The notes under the pieces: generated by a model
Databases searched by the model: none
What the model was told of the DNA's origin: nothing
What the model saw: only the letters and a program-made list of their open reading frames with translations
Program-made: the position numbers and the translations under genes
In this document: piece by piece, positions 37,123 through 47,287 of the stretch
Numbering within the stretch: the first letter of the stretch is position 1
Layout: each line of letters opens with the position of its first letter
Assembly: GCA_963759375.1 (NCBI GenBank)
Contig: CAVWYY010000011.1
Coordinates: forward strand, 124,001-188,000
DNA length: 64,000 nucleotides
Source: DASSUW01 sp963759375
GTDB lineage: Bacteria; Actinomycetota; Thermoleophilia; Solirubrobacterales; Solirubrobacteraceae
Reading direction: 5' to 3'

Positions 37123-37673
37123 CCGACGTCCTGCACTTCACCGACTCCGACGAGGCGAACGCGCTGCTCGTCACCGAGCCGATGGCGCTGCTGATCGGCT
37201 TCGCGCTCGACCAGCAGGTGACGGTGCAGAAGGCGTTCTCCGGCCCGCTGGCGATCCGCGAGCGCGTGGGGACGCTCGATCCCGGCGCGCTGGCCGCGAT
37301 CGACCTCGAGCCGGTGTTCCGCGAGCGCCCTGCCGTCCACCGCTTCCCGGCCTCGATGGCGCGGAAGGTGCACGCCCTCGTGGCGCACGTCGCGCTGAAC
37401 TACGGCGGCGACGCCGCGCGCATCTGGCGCGAGGCGGCGACGCCCGCCGAGCTCGACGCGCGGCTGCGCGCGCTGCCCGGGTTCGGCGACATGAAGGTGG
37501 CGTCGCTAGCCGCCGTGCTGGCGCGCCGCTTCGGCGTCGAGGTCGCGGAGCCGCTGATCCCGGCGCACCCGACGCTCGGCGACGTCGACTCGCCGGAGGC
37601 GCTCGCCGCCTACCAGGCCGGCAAGCGCGCCCAGAAGGCGGCCTTGCGCGCCGCCGCCGCTAGCCGAGCGTGA
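37119..37673 (+). CDS. HhH-GPD-type DNA repair-like protein
   Basis: 184 residues of the helix-hairpin-helix-GPD class of base-excision proteins, the actinobacterial uncharacterised subgroup. The hairpin ALPGFGDMKVASLAAVLARRF matches HhH followed by a short GPD-like part (split for length). The N-terminal half LLIGFALDQQVTVQKAFSGP is the usual first helical block. The catalytic Lys/Asp of EndoIII is not obvious, so activity is uncertain. ATG overlaps the malic enzyme stop, though a functional link is unlikely. Convergent overlap of 14 bases with the DUF427 gene. Confidence 0.82.
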   Translation: MTDVLHFTDSDEANALLVTEPMALLIGFALDQQVTVQKAFSGPLAIRERVGTLDPGALAAIDLEPVFRERPAVHRFPASMARKVHALVAHVALNYGGDAARIWREAATPAELDARLRALPGFGDMKVASLAAVLARRFGVEVAEPLIPAHPTLGDVDSPEALAAYQAGKRAQKAALRAAAASRA

Positions 37674-38431
37674 CGTTCGCCTTCGTCGCGTCGAAGGCCA
37701 CGTAGCCCGCGATGCCCGTGCACTCGGGCCGCGGGTACTCGTACGACCACGCGGCCTCGCTCGACGCCGGCGACGGTCCAGTAGCGGGCCTCGCCCTTGT
37801 AGGGGCAGTAGGTCTCCCGCTCGGCCCGCTCGATCGCGGCGCGCACGTCCGCGCGCGGGACGTACGCGACCGGCGACAGCCCGGTCTCGAACAGCAGCAC
37901 CGCGCGGTCGGTGTCGACGATCACGTCGTCGCCGAGCGTGACCTTGGCGCGGCGCGAGGACGGCAGCACGTCGATGCGGTGGAACGGGTCGCGCAGCACC
38001 CGCACCTGCTCGTCCTCGACCCACCACTCGTCGGCCTTGTCGGGGTACAGCGAGGCGTAGCCGTCGAGCCACGACGCCTCGGCGATCGGCGACTCGTACG
38101 CCCACACCGCGTTCTCGTGCGAGGTGCCGTTGACGGACACCGACCAGTACGAGGCGTCCCCCTTGAACGGGCAGTGCGTCGAGTGGTCGGTGCGCGCGAG
38201 GACCTCGGCATCGAAGTCCTCGACCGGCGCGTAGAAGCGGGGATGGATCCCCGACTCGTAGAGCAGCTTGCCGCGCGTGGTGTCGAGCACCGTGCGGCCG
38301 TCGACCACCGCGCGCACGCGCGGGAGGAAGTCGGCGAAGTAGATCCGGTGCGCCGGCGCGGCGTCGAGGTCGAAGTTGAAGGCGCCGGCCGGGGAGCGGC
38401 CGAGCGGGCCGGAACCGAGCGAGAGGGACAT
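37660..38431 (-). CDS. Tandem DUF427 protein with +1 frame change in the second domain
   Basis: Expected 256 residues with two DUF427 repeats. Repeat 1 has THCPFKGDASYWSVSVNG and AVWAYESP; repeat 2 has TYCPYKGEARYWTVAG and, in the shifted frame, EAAWSYEYPRPECTGIAGYV and VAFDATKANVTLG. Near 37756-37763 one extra base breaks the frame after YWTVAGVE; 772 bases is one too many. The shifted frame stops at TAG 37660-37662. Function of the family is unknown; the conserved C-P-x-K-G motif recurs in both halves. Start MSLSLGSGPLG chosen over an upstream TTG/GTG. Confidence 0.8.
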
Positions 38432-38465
38432 GTCTCGACGGTAGCAAAGTGGTTGCGTGTGCAAC

Positions 38466-39671
38466 CTACGCCCGACCGCGGGCCATGTCGAGCAGCCGGC
38501 CGAGGATGCGCCCGCCGTCCGCGCGCAGCCCGTTGTGGTCGTACTCGCTCGTGACCCAGGTCCGCATGCCGCGCACCTGCTCCGCGGTCTGCTCCGAGAG
38601 CGCCCGCTCGACGTACATGTCCTCCGTGTAGACGGCGGCGGCCAGCGGCACCTCGTTCGCCGCCAGCCGCTCGGGGTCGTACAGCCGCGGCCACTCGCGC
38701 TGCGCGAGCAGCTCGGCCGCCTCGCGCAGCGGCGCCAGCGCCGCGTAGTCCTCGAACATCCATCGGTAGATGTGCTCGCCGGTGAACTGCTCCGGCGCGT
38801 CGAACGCCGGCGGCCGCAGCCGCTCCGCCGCCCACCGCGTGGAGCAGCCGTCGCCCCAGCAGGCCTCGTGGAGCACCGCGTAGATCGGGTTGCGCGCGAA
38901 CGGCGTCGCCGCCTCGGCGTCGTGCAGGAAGCCGGGTGAGTCGACCGGCTGCTCGAGCAGGTAATGCAGCCGGTCGGCGCCGTCGCTGAACCCGAGCGCC
39001 TGGCCGGCCTGGCGCAGCCGGCGCGAGGTCAGGCGGTCGCCGCTCGGCAGCCGCACGTCGTTGGCGTCGAGATGCTCGTGCACGCGCAGCACGCGCTCGC
39101 GGTCCTGCGGGTAGCGCTCGTAGTAGCGCCGGTTGCGCTCGAGGACGCGGTCGTAGGTGGCGCGGTACACGTCCTCGACCGCGTCGCCGAGCGGCGGGAC
39201 GCCGCCGGTGATCAGCACCTCGCGCAGGCCCTCGGGCGCCAGCGACAGGTACGTCATCGCGCACAGGCCGCCGAAGCTCTGGCCGAGCACGCTCCAGCGG
39301 TCTCCGCCGAGCGCCTCGCGGAACAGCTCGGCGTCGCGCACGATCGAGTCCGCGCGGAAATGCGCGAGGTACTCGGCGTCGCCGGTCGCGACCGGCGACG
39401 ACCGGCCGGTGCCGCGCTGGTCGAGCATCAGCACGCGGAAGTCGGCCAGCGCGCGGTCGAGCCAGCCCGGGTCGGTCGGCGTCCGCGTCGGCCGCGGCGC
39501 CTCGTAGCCCGGGCCGCCTTGGAGGAACACCAGGAACGGGCGGTCGAGCCCGTCAGGGTCGGCCACCTCGCGCGCGAAGACCGTGATCGTCTCGCCACCG
39601 GGATCGGCGTGGTCGAGCGGGACGGAGAGCTCGTGCTCGGTGATCACGAGCCCGGTCGTGTGGATGCGCAT
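38466..39671 (-). CDS. Alpha/beta hydrolase, proline iminopeptidase-like (S33)
   Basis: 401-residue serine hydrolase. The oxyanion motif is FLQGGPGYEAPR, the nucleophile elbow is GQSFGG, and LMLDQRGTGRSSPV is the S33 signature following strand 4. A helical cap domain follows, and the catalytic His is in EYDHNGLRADGG. No signal peptide, so cytoplasmic. It probably releases N-terminal proline (or another residue) from peptides. The ATG lies two bases after the stop of the Vps62-like gene. Confidence 0.86.
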   Translation of the reverse strand: MRIHTTGLVITEHELSVPLDHADPGGETITVFAREVADPDGLDRPFLVFLQGGPGYEAPRPTRTPTDPGWLDRALADFRVLMLDQRGTGRSSPVATGDAEYLAHFRADSIVRDAELFREALGGDRWSVLGQSFGGLCAMTYLSLAPEGLREVLITGGVPPLGDAVEDVYRATYDRVLERNRRYYERYPQDRERVLRVHEHLDANDVRLPSGDRLTSRRLRQAGQALGFSDGADRLHYLLEQPVDSPGFLHDAEAATPFARNPIYAVLHEACWGDGCSTRWAAERLRPPAFDAPEQFTGEHIYRWMFEDYAALAPLREAAELLAQREWPRLYDPERLAANEVPLAAAVYTEDMYVERALSEQTAEQVRGMRTWVTSEYDHNGLRADGGRILGRLLDMARGRA

Positions 39672-39672
39672 G

Positions 39673-40821
39673 TCAGACAGCGGGCTCGAGGTCGACCCGC
39701 ACGCTCTGCGACGCCAGGCCGGCGGCGGTGGCACAGCTCACGTACACGTCGTACGACTTGGCCGGATCGGTGGGCGTCGCCAGGTCGACGCAGCCGGTCC
39801 GGGTCCTGATCGTGAACGTCTCGGTGGTCGGCGGCGCGGGCTCCTCGGGCGAGTTGATCGTGACCGCCAGCCCGTGCGGGATGCGACGGTCCGGTCCCGG
39901 CAGGACGGTGTAGTTCACACGGATCGTGCTGCCGGCCCACTCGACGCGCACGAACGGCGCCGCGGGCGGGCGCGGCCGGTCCTCGGGCGGCAGCTCGGGA
40001 CGGTCGGCGGCCTTCTCGACCATCGCCAGCGGGTCGTCCCACTGGTCGTGGTCGGCCGGGCCCTCGGGGCTGTCGGAGTCGAGCGGGTTGTCGCCCTTCT
40101 TCGTGTCGCCCCACCGGCCCGGCCAGCGCACCCAGCGCCAGTCCTCGTCCTCCTCGACGACGACGTTGAGCGAGATGTCCGGGCTCTTGCGCTTGCCGTC
40201 CGCGTAGTCGAACCAGTGGCCGGTCCAGTGCCGGCCGGGCTCGAAGTACGCGGCGTGCGAGCCGCGGGCGACGTACACGAGCGGACGCTGCGTGCCGGGC
40301 ACCAGGTCGACCTGGCTCCAGCGGCGCGAGTCGGCGGTGGCGTGCTGCGCGTAGATCGCCAGGTCGGGCGTCTCGTCCTGGAGGCGGATCTGGATCATCT
40401 CCCAGTCCCCCTCGTGCAGCCCGGCCTTCAGGAAGTTCCCGATCAGGTTGTAGTCGTTGAAGAAGTACCAGAACCAGTACTGCAGCCAGAGGTCGTCGTT
40501 GGAGTCGACGACCGCGTGGCCGTACATGCGGTTGGCGTAGCGCTTGTTCTCGTGCAGCTTGCGCGCCTGCTCGCGGTACTTCTTCGACGGGTTGGAGATG
40601 AGGTCGCGCTTATCGGCCTTGCGGCCGTCCGGGTACTCGAGGCCGAGGAACGCCGGGGTCAGCCCGCGGCCGGCGACGGCCAGCTCCTTGCCGCTCTTGT
40701 CGAGCAGCCGGTTGCCGGGGTTGTCGGTCCACGTGCGCGCGGAGTCGGCGAAGTAGGACTCCTGCGAGTCGTACTTGAGGAACGGCCGGTGGCGCTTGAG
40801 CAGCTCGGCGGTGGAGGCCAC
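39673..40821 (-). CDS. Vps62-like protein
   Basis: 382 residues. The central part (DLWLQYWFWYFFNDYNLIG, HEGDWEMIQIRL, YVARGSHAAYFEPG) matches the Vps62/DUF946 fold known from fungal, plant and bacterial proteins of unknown function. The C-terminal 90 residues form a separate beta-sandwich-like domain (FVRVEWAGSTIRVNYTVLPG ... YDVYVSCATAAG), perhaps FnIII-like. No signal peptide is evident. GTG start. Co-directional with the S33 peptidase. Confidence 0.75.
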   Translation of the reverse strand: MASTAELLKRHRPFLKYDSQESYFADSARTWTDNPGNRLLDKSGKELAVAGRGLTPAFLGLEYPDGRKADKRDLISNPSKKYREQARKLHENKRYANRMYGHAVVDSNDDLWLQYWFWYFFNDYNLIGNFLKAGLHEGDWEMIQIRLQDETPDLAIYAQHATADSRRWSQVDLVPGTQRPLVYVARGSHAAYFEPGRHWTGHWFDYADGKRKSPDISLNVVVEEDEDWRWVRWPGRWGDTKKGDNPLDSDSPEGPADHDQWDDPLAMVEKAADRPELPPEDRPRPPAAPFVRVEWAGSTIRVNYTVLPGPDRRIPHGLAVTINSPEEPAPPTTETFTIRTRTGCVDLATPTDPAKSYDVYVSCATAAGLASQSVRVDLEPAV

Positions 40822-40840
40822 GCGCCAACGCTAACCGGTC

Positions 40841-41686
40841 TCAGCCGAGCGCCGCGGCGAGCAGCTCCACCTGCGCCGGGTCGGCCGACGACGGGAAGCA
40901 GATCACCTCGTCGCAGCCCGCCTGCTCGTACGCAGCGATCTCGGCGCGGACCGCCTCGGACGTCTTGGCGGCGCCGTCCGCGATCATCGACGCGTACTCG
41001 CCGGTGAAGGCGTAGTAGTGCCCGAGGTTGGTGCGTGCCACCTCCTCGGCGTCGTCGCCGAGCGAGAAGTACATGAGCGCCAGCGTCCGCGGATCCCCGT
41101 CACGGCCCGCCGCCCGCCAGGCGGCGACGACCTTCTCGCGGGCGTCGGCGAACGCCGCGGCGCCGCCGCCTCCCGCCGTCCAGCCATCGGCGTGCCGCGC
41201 GGCGCGCTCGTACGCGACGTCGGACCGGCCGCCGATGTAGAGCCCGGGACGCCCGTTGGGCGGCGCCGGGCCGACTCCGCCCTCGCCGCCCCACAGCCGC
41301 GCCAGCTCGTCGAGCTGGCGGTCGAAGGCGCGGCCGCGGCGGTGGAAGTCGACGCCGCTGACCGTGTAGTCGTCTTCGCGCCCGCCCGGGGCCAGGCCGA
41401 GGACGAGCCGGCCGCCCGACAGGTGGTCGATCGTCGCCGCCTGTTTGGCGAACAGCGCGGTGTTCGTGCGCAGCGGCGCGATCAGGATGTCGGTGACCAG
41501 GCGGATTCGCTCGGTCACCGCCGCCGCCGCCGCGAGGGCGATCAGCGACTCATAGTTGGAGTAGACGATCCGGTCGATCGTCCCCAGCGACGAGAAGCCC
41601 GCGGCCTCCGCGCGTTGTGCCCAGTCGACGATGCCCGCGCGGTCGACGTCCCGCACGGCGTTCGGCAGCCCGATTCCGACGTCCAT
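40841..41686 (-). CDS. LLM-class flavin-dependent oxidoreductase
   Basis: 281-residue luciferase-like monooxygenase family TIM barrel. It starts MDVGIGLPNAVRDV, with RIRLVTDILIAPLRTN on strand 3, HLSGGRLVLGLAPGGREDDY at the flavin site and GLYIGGRSDVAYERAARHADGW near the end (quoted in parts, all standard). It likely uses FMNH2 or F420. Substrate unknown. The ATG lies 8 bases after the kinase gene stop, so the two may be co-transcribed. Confidence 0.83.
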   Translation of the reverse strand: MDVGIGLPNAVRDVDRAGIVDWAQRAEAAGFSSLGTIDRIVYSNYESLIALAAAAAVTERIRLVTDILIAPLRTNTALFAKQAATIDHLSGGRLVLGLAPGGREDDYTVSGVDFHRRGRAFDRQLDELARLWGGEGGVGPAPPNGRPGLYIGGRSDVAYERAARHADGWTAGGGGAAAFADAREKVVAAWRAAGRDGDPRTLALMYFSLGDDAEEVARTNLGHYYAFTGEYASMIADGAAKTSEAVRAEIAAYEQAGCDEVICFPSSADPAQVELLAAALG

Positions 41687-41693
41687 GCGGACA

Positions 41694-43340
41694 TCATGCC
41701 GGGATCACCGCGCGGATCGTCGTTCCGGCGCCCGGCGGCGAGGTGACCTCGAGCCGCCCGTCGAGCGCCGCGACGCGGTCGGCGAGGCCGCGCAGGCCGG
41801 AGCCTGCCGTCGGGTCGGCGCCGCCGACCCCGTCGTCGCTGACCCGGACGCACACGCGGCCGTTCTCGCGCGAGACCTCGACCTCGGCGTGCGTCGCCTC
41901 CGCGTAGCGGGCTACGTTGGTGATCGACTCGGCGACGACGAAGTAGGCGGCCGCTTCGATCGGGCCGGGGAGCCGCTCGTCCGGGATCCCGGCGATCTCG
42001 ACCGGCAGCGGGATGCGACCGGCCAGCGCCTCGAGCGCCGGGCCGAGCCCGCGGTCGGACAGCACCGCCGGGTGGATGCCGCGGGCCAGCTCGCGCAGGT
42101 CGCGGATCGCGGCGTCGAGATCGATCTTCGCGGCGTCCAGCAGCTCGGCGGCGCCGCTCGGGTCGCGGTCGATCCGCGCCCGGGCGGTCCCGAGCGTGAG
42201 CGCGACGGCGACGAGCTGCTGCTGCGCGCCGTCGTGCAGGTCACGCTCGATCCGGCGCCGCGCCGCGTCGGCGGTCTCGACGATCCGCGCGCGCGAGGCC
42301 CGCAGCTCGTTGAGGTTGGCGCGCAGCTCCGCGTCGAGCCGCTCGTTCTCGAGCGCCAACGCCGCCGCGCCGCCCACCGCGCTGACCAGTTCGCGCTCGT
42401 CCGCGACCGCCGCGTCGTGAACGAGCATCGCGACCGGACGCCCGTCCCGCTCGACCGGCGTGCACGTCCGCGGAGATCCAGGCCCCGGCAGGGTGAACGG
42501 CGCTCCCGCGGCATCGACCCACTCCTCGCGCTCGGGCAGCCAGTAGGCGACCTCGAGCGACGGGTCGCCGAGCGCGTCGGCCACCGCGTCGCGCAACGCG
42601 GTCGGCCCCGCGCCGAGGCGCGCGACCAGCTCGCTGAGCGCGGCGGCGCCCGCCACCCGGCTGCGCGCGAGTCCGGCCAGGAACGCGAATGGGACGGCGG
42701 CGAGTGCGATCACGCGGGCGCGCTCGAGGTTCTCCAATGCGGGCGCGGTGGGATCGGCCGCGCCGATCACCGCCCAGACGGCGTACAGCGCGAGCACCAG
42801 CCCGCCCGACAGGTACACCGGCGCGAGCGCGCGGCGCTGCGACGCGGTCGCCTCCCACCAGCGCAGCGTGAGCACGATGCCGAGCACGACGATCAGCGCC
42901 GCGACGACCACCAGCCGCGTGCGCGACAGCGTCGAGAACAGGTCGGGCTCGTCGGCGATCAGCAGCGGGTTGGCCGGCAGCCCGATCGCCGCGGTGTTCT
43001 CGAGCACCATGCACGCCCACCAGCCGACCGTGCCCATCAGGTACGCCGCGCCGACCAGCACGCGGTCGCCCGTCGACGCGAGATGTCCGGACGGGAACGC
43101 GAGGAGGACGTGGAAGAGGATCGCGTAGGGCAGCGCGATCAGCGACAGCCCGGCGATGAACGGCCACGAGTCCGTGGTCACGATCAGGCCCGAGAAGCAG
43201 TAGCTGAAGCCGACCGCGACCATCAAGGCGCCGAACCGGCTCTCCGGCCGCCGCCACCATGCGAGCAGCCCGGTGCCGATGAACGCAGCGCCGATCACCG
43301 GGCCGAAGATCGCGATCAGGTCACGGTGATGCCCTCCCAC
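41694..43340 (-). CDS. Membrane sensor histidine kinase (NarL-type, HisKA_3), start uncertain
   Basis: At least 548 residues. The N-terminal part carries about six to seven membrane helices (LIAIFGPVIGAAFIGTGLLA onward), a GAF-like middle, then HisKA_3 with the phospho-acceptor His in RRRIERDLHDGAQQQ and the HATPase block ESITNVARYA, VSDDGVGG, GSGLRGLADRV. The GTG at 43340 lies after an apparent first membrane helix (LAGLAVAGTIACAILLALA) that is in frame upstream with no ATG/GTG/TTG before a TAA; CTG at 43439 is the only near-cognate option. No response regulator is adjacent. Confidence 0.82.
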   Translation of the reverse strand: MGGHHRDLIAIFGPVIGAAFIGTGLLAWWRRPESRFGALMVAVGFSYCFSGLIVTTDSWPFIAGLSLIALPYAILFHVLLAFPSGHLASTGDRVLVGAAYLMGTVGWWACMVLENTAAIGLPANPLLIADEPDLFSTLSRTRLVVVAALIVVLGIVLTLRWWEATASQRRALAPVYLSGGLVLALYAVWAVIGAADPTAPALENLERARVIALAAVPFAFLAGLARSRVAGAAALSELVARLGAGPTALRDAVADALGDPSLEVAYWLPEREEWVDAAGAPFTLPGPGSPRTCTPVERDGRPVAMLVHDAAVADERELVSAVGGAAALALENERLDAELRANLNELRASRARIVETADAARRRIERDLHDGAQQQLVAVALTLGTARARIDRDPSGAAELLDAAKIDLDAAIRDLRELARGIHPAVLSDRGLGPALEALAGRIPLPVEIAGIPDERLPGPIEAAAYFVVAESITNVARYAEATHAEVEVSRENGRVCVRVSDDGVGGADPTAGSGLRGLADRVAALDGRLEVTSPPGAGTTIRAVIPA

Positions 43341-43484
43341 GCTGTGGATCGCGAGGGCGAGCAGGATGGCGCACGCGATCGTTCCGGCGACGGCGAGTCC
43401 CGCGAGCGCGCGCCGCAGACTGAGCGACGGGACGGACAGGGCGCACGAAGGTTAGACCTCCGTGAACGTGGTCTCCGCCGATCG

Positions 43485-43504
43485 CGAACCCTCGTTAGGG
43501 TTCG
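43485..43504. promoter_or_regulatory. Perfect inverted repeat upstream of the nucleotidase fusion gene
   Basis: Eight-base arms CGAACCCT and AGGGTTCG with a four-base loop CGTT, 33 bases before the start codon and just before the strong ribosome site GGAGGGGGAGC. It may be an operator between the divergent kinase and nucleotidase genes or a 5'-UTR hairpin. Confidence 0.45.
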
Positions 43505-43537
43505 GCGAAATCACAGACATGCGACCGGAGGGGGAGC

Positions 43538-46500
43538 ATGCGCAAGGACGTGAAGGGGCGATCCGTGGGCGGACGGACTCGGCGAGGTTTGATGGGCGCG
43601 CTCGCGGCTGTTGCCGTCGTGGCGGCGTTCGTGCCGCTGACCGCGGCATCCGGCCAGGGGCGCGGAAATGGGAACGGGGACAGCCGCGGTGACGGCAAGT
43701 TCCTGTTCTATGCATCCGACGGCCTCCGCCAGGACGCAGTCGCCAAGTACGCGGACAAGGGCCTGGTGCCCGGTTTCCGCGACATGCTCAAGCACGGCGC
43801 GTACGCGTCGAACAACGGCCTGCTGACGCAGGCGCCGCCGAACACCGGCGCGGGCTGGTTCACGCTCGCCACGGGCACGTGGCCCGGCGTGCACGGCTCG
43901 ACCAACAACACGTTCCACATCAACGGCTCGACGTTCGCCAACTCGACGGCCGCGTTCGGCGCCACGAACGTGCTGCAGGCCGAGTCCATCGCGCAGTCGG
44001 CCGAGCGCGGCGGCAAGAAGGTCGCGCAGATCGAGTGGGCCGGCGGCCGCAGCGCATCGATCGACGGGCCGACGCTCGACTTCCGCAACTTCCGCTCGGT
44101 CCGCGGCGTCGTGACCAACTACACGTCGCCGAGCGACATCCCGGCCAACATCAGCGCGTTCGGCGTGCAGTACGACAAGGCCGACCCGGCGCCGGCGTCG
44201 GGCTGGACCGACGTGCCGCGCTCGTACAGCCCGGCCAAGCAGATGCACATGGCGGTGTTCGACACCTTCGCCACCGGCGGTCAGGACCGGTACGGCCTCG
44301 AGGCCTACATCTACGACTCGAGCAACAACGGCAGGGTCGACTACGACCGCGTGCTGTTCTCGCGCACGAAGGACGGCGACGACAAGGTCGCCGACCTCAA
44401 GGAGGGCCAGCTCGCCGACGTCAAGGTCAAGATCGTCGAGACCGGCGCGCTGAACGGCAAGACCGGCGCGATGCTCGTCAAGGTCGAGCGCCTGTCGCGC
44501 GACCTGTCGCAGGTCCGTCTCTTCCACACCTCGGTCACCCGCGCGATCGCGATCGTGGCCGACGTGGCCGGGCGAGCCCGGGTTCACCGGCAACTTCGAG
44601 GACTTCGTCGCCGAGCGCTTCCCGTCCTCGCAGGCCGGCGACTTCGCCGTGCTCGAGGCCGGCATCGTCAGCGAGGAGACCTACATCGACCAGCAGCAGT
44701 ACTGGGAGACCGCGTACCACCCGCTGATCAAGTACGTGCTCTCGAAGTACAAGCCGGACCTCGCCCTGGTCGGCTACCCCGGCACCGACGAGATCCAGCA
44801 CCAGTTCCTCGGGCTGGTCACCAAGAAGCTGCCGAACGGCGCCGCCAACCCGGCCTACGACGACGTCGAGGTCAACGGCACGCCGGACAACCGCGTGAAG
44901 CAGCGCGAGGCGTTCGTCCGCGAGGCGTACGAGGGCTCAGACGCCACGATGCGACTGGCCCAGAAGTACATGCAGGACAGGGACCTGAACACGTTCGTGT
45001 CCTCCGACCACGGGTTCGCGCCGCAGTTCCTGGCGATCGACGCGAGCAAGCCGTTGGTCGACCTCGGCCTGCTGTCGACGCCGCAGACGTCCAACTGCCG
45101 GACCGCCACGACGGAGACGATCGCCAGCGCGAAGGCGTGCTGGGCGGGCGGCGCGCTGCAGATCTACCTGAACCTCGCCGGGCGTGACCCGGCGCCGCCG
45201 ATGGGCAGCACGATCAAGCAGATCGCGGCAGCCGACGAGGCCAAGACGGTCGCGGCCATCCGGGCGAAGTTCGAGTCGCTCGAGGACGGCAACGACTGGA
45301 ACGGCGACGGTCAGCCCGAGGGCTGGGACATGATCGACCGCACGTTCACCAAGGCCGAGGCGCGGCACATCCCGAACGGCGCGAACAGCACCGCGGACAT
45401 GGCGCACCCGACGCGGACCGGCGACCTCGTCGTGTTCTCGTCGCCGCCGTACCAGTTCGACGCCGAGACGCCGGGCACGCTGGTCGCGAAGTCGCAGTTC
45501 TTCGGCCAGCACGGCTACGTGCCGGACGTGCAGGACCTCGCCAGCAACACGAACATGCGGGCGACGTTCCTGGCCGGCGGGCCGGACATCGAGAAGGGCG
45601 TGGCGCGCAACGTGCGCAGCGTCGATCTCGCGCCGACCGCCGCCTTCCTGCTCGACGTTCCGGCGCCGCAGCACAGCCAGGGCATCGTGCGCCGTGACGT
45701 GGTCAAGAAGGGCGACAAGTACGACGCCCTGTCGATCATCGGGCTGAACGACTTCCACGGTCAGCTCGACCCGACCACGAGGACCTACGACAGCGGCATC
45801 GCCGCCCCCGTCGGCGGAGCGGCCCAGCTTGCGTCGATGTTCGACGAGGAGGCGGCCCGCCTGCCCGGGCGGACGCTCCTGCTGGCGGCCGGCGACAACG
45901 TCGGCGCGTCACCGCCGAACTCGGCGCTCCTGCAGGACACGCCGGCGATCGACGTGGAGAACGCGTGGGGGCTCGACGCCACGGCGTTCGGCAACCACGA
46001 GTTCGACTTCGGGGTCCCGCGCATCCTGCAGCACGAGGCGCGGGCGAACTTCCCGTTCCTGTCGGCGAACATCGTCGACGCGAACACGGGCGAGTACCCC
46101 GACTTCGTGAAACCGTCGACGGTGTTCACGGTCAACGGCACGCGCGTCGGCGTCATCGGCGCCACGGTCCACAACACGCCGGAGCTGGTCGCCGCGGGCA
46201 ATACCGCCGGCCTGTCGTTCCTCGACGAGGCCGCGCGGATCAAGCAGGAGTCGGCCCGTCTCCGGCAGCAGGGCGTGCGGGTGCAGGTCGTCGTGATCCA
46301 CGAGGGCGCCAACCCGGGCGCCAACCGGATCGACGGGCAGCCCGCGGTGCCGTTCGAGGGCCCGATCAACGGGATCGTCGACGAGCTGCAGAGCACGTCG
46401 GTCGACCTCGTGATCGCCGGCCATACGCACAACATCGCCAACTACGTGCGCGGCCGCATCCCGATCGTCGAGGGCGTCAACGCGGGCGGCAGCTTCACCG

Positions 46501-47286
46501 TCGCCCAGCTGATGCTGCGCGACGGTGACGTGGCCTGGACCGCGGCGGCGACGCGCGTCGCGAAGGACCTGGGCGTCGCCCAGCGCGCCGACGTGAAGGC
46601 GATCGTCGACCAGGCCAACACCGATACGGCGCCGCTGCGCAACCGGGTGATCGGGAGGCGCAGCATCGACCTCGTCCGCGACAACGGAGGCGCGGACGGC
46701 GTGGCCCGCACGGAGGAGTCGGCGATGGGCAACATGGTCGCCGATGCGATGCGGCTGAAGTACCCGGAGGCGGAGGCGGCGATCACGAACTCCGGCGGCC
46801 TGCGGGCCGACATCGTGAGCGTCCGCACCGGCCGTGCCGCCTGCCGACGTCACCTACGGCCAGGTGTTCGCGGTGCTGCCGTTCGGCAACTCGACGGTGA
46901 TCGAGACGCTGACCGGCGCCCAGTTCACGGCCGCGCTGCTGAACGGCTTCAAGCCGCCGTGCGGTGACGTGGCGGGCGGCACCGGTCGCACCCCGCAGAT
47001 CTCGGGGCTGCGAATCCGGTTCCACTGCAACGGCCAGGTGCCCGTGATCGACACGCTCGAGAAGGTCGGCGCCGGCGGGGTGCTGACGCCGGTCGGGCCG
47101 ACGGACACCATCCGCTTCGTCACCAACGACTTCATGTTCACCGGTGGCGATGGATACACGGCGTTCAAGGACGGCACCAGCGTCAAGCAGACGGGCGACC
47201 TGCTGCTCGACGTGGTGATCGAGTACATCGGCGCCCACTCGCCGGTGGCGCCGGTCACGGAGGGCCGCTTCCTCAAGTCGCCCTAG
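43538..47286 (+). CDS. Secreted phosphodiesterase/5'-nucleotidase fusion, two +1 frame changes
   Basis: Expected 1248 residues. Signal sequence with twin Arg (RTRRGLMGALAAVAVVAAF). The first half is an alkaline-phosphatase-superfamily type I phosphodiesterase: metal Asp in FYASDGLRQDA, nucleophile Thr in PPNTGAGW, GYPGTDEIQHQF and VSSDHGF. The second half is a 5'-nucleotidase: GLNDFHGQL, AAGDNVG, FGNHEFDFG, VIAGHTHN, then the C-terminal domain NSGGLRADI and DFMFTGGDGYTAF. One extra base lies near 44565-44571 (GCCGGGCGAG) and another near 46815-46835; the total length is two bases over a multiple of three. It could turn extracellular nucleotides or NAD-like dinucleotides into nucleosides. ATG has a strong GGAGG. 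Confidence 0.88.
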
Positions 47287-47287
47287 C

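Noticed and set aside
37119..37673. Complete MutY/Nth glycosylase
   Set aside because: No Fe-S cluster Cys motif and no clear catalytic Lys/Asp; only the HhH-GPD class assignment is supported.
5403..44572. A shared CGAG tetranucleotide at every frame change
   Set aside because: Each frame change can be placed at CGAG or CTCG, but these tetramers occur every few dozen bases in this sequence, so the match is weak evidence.
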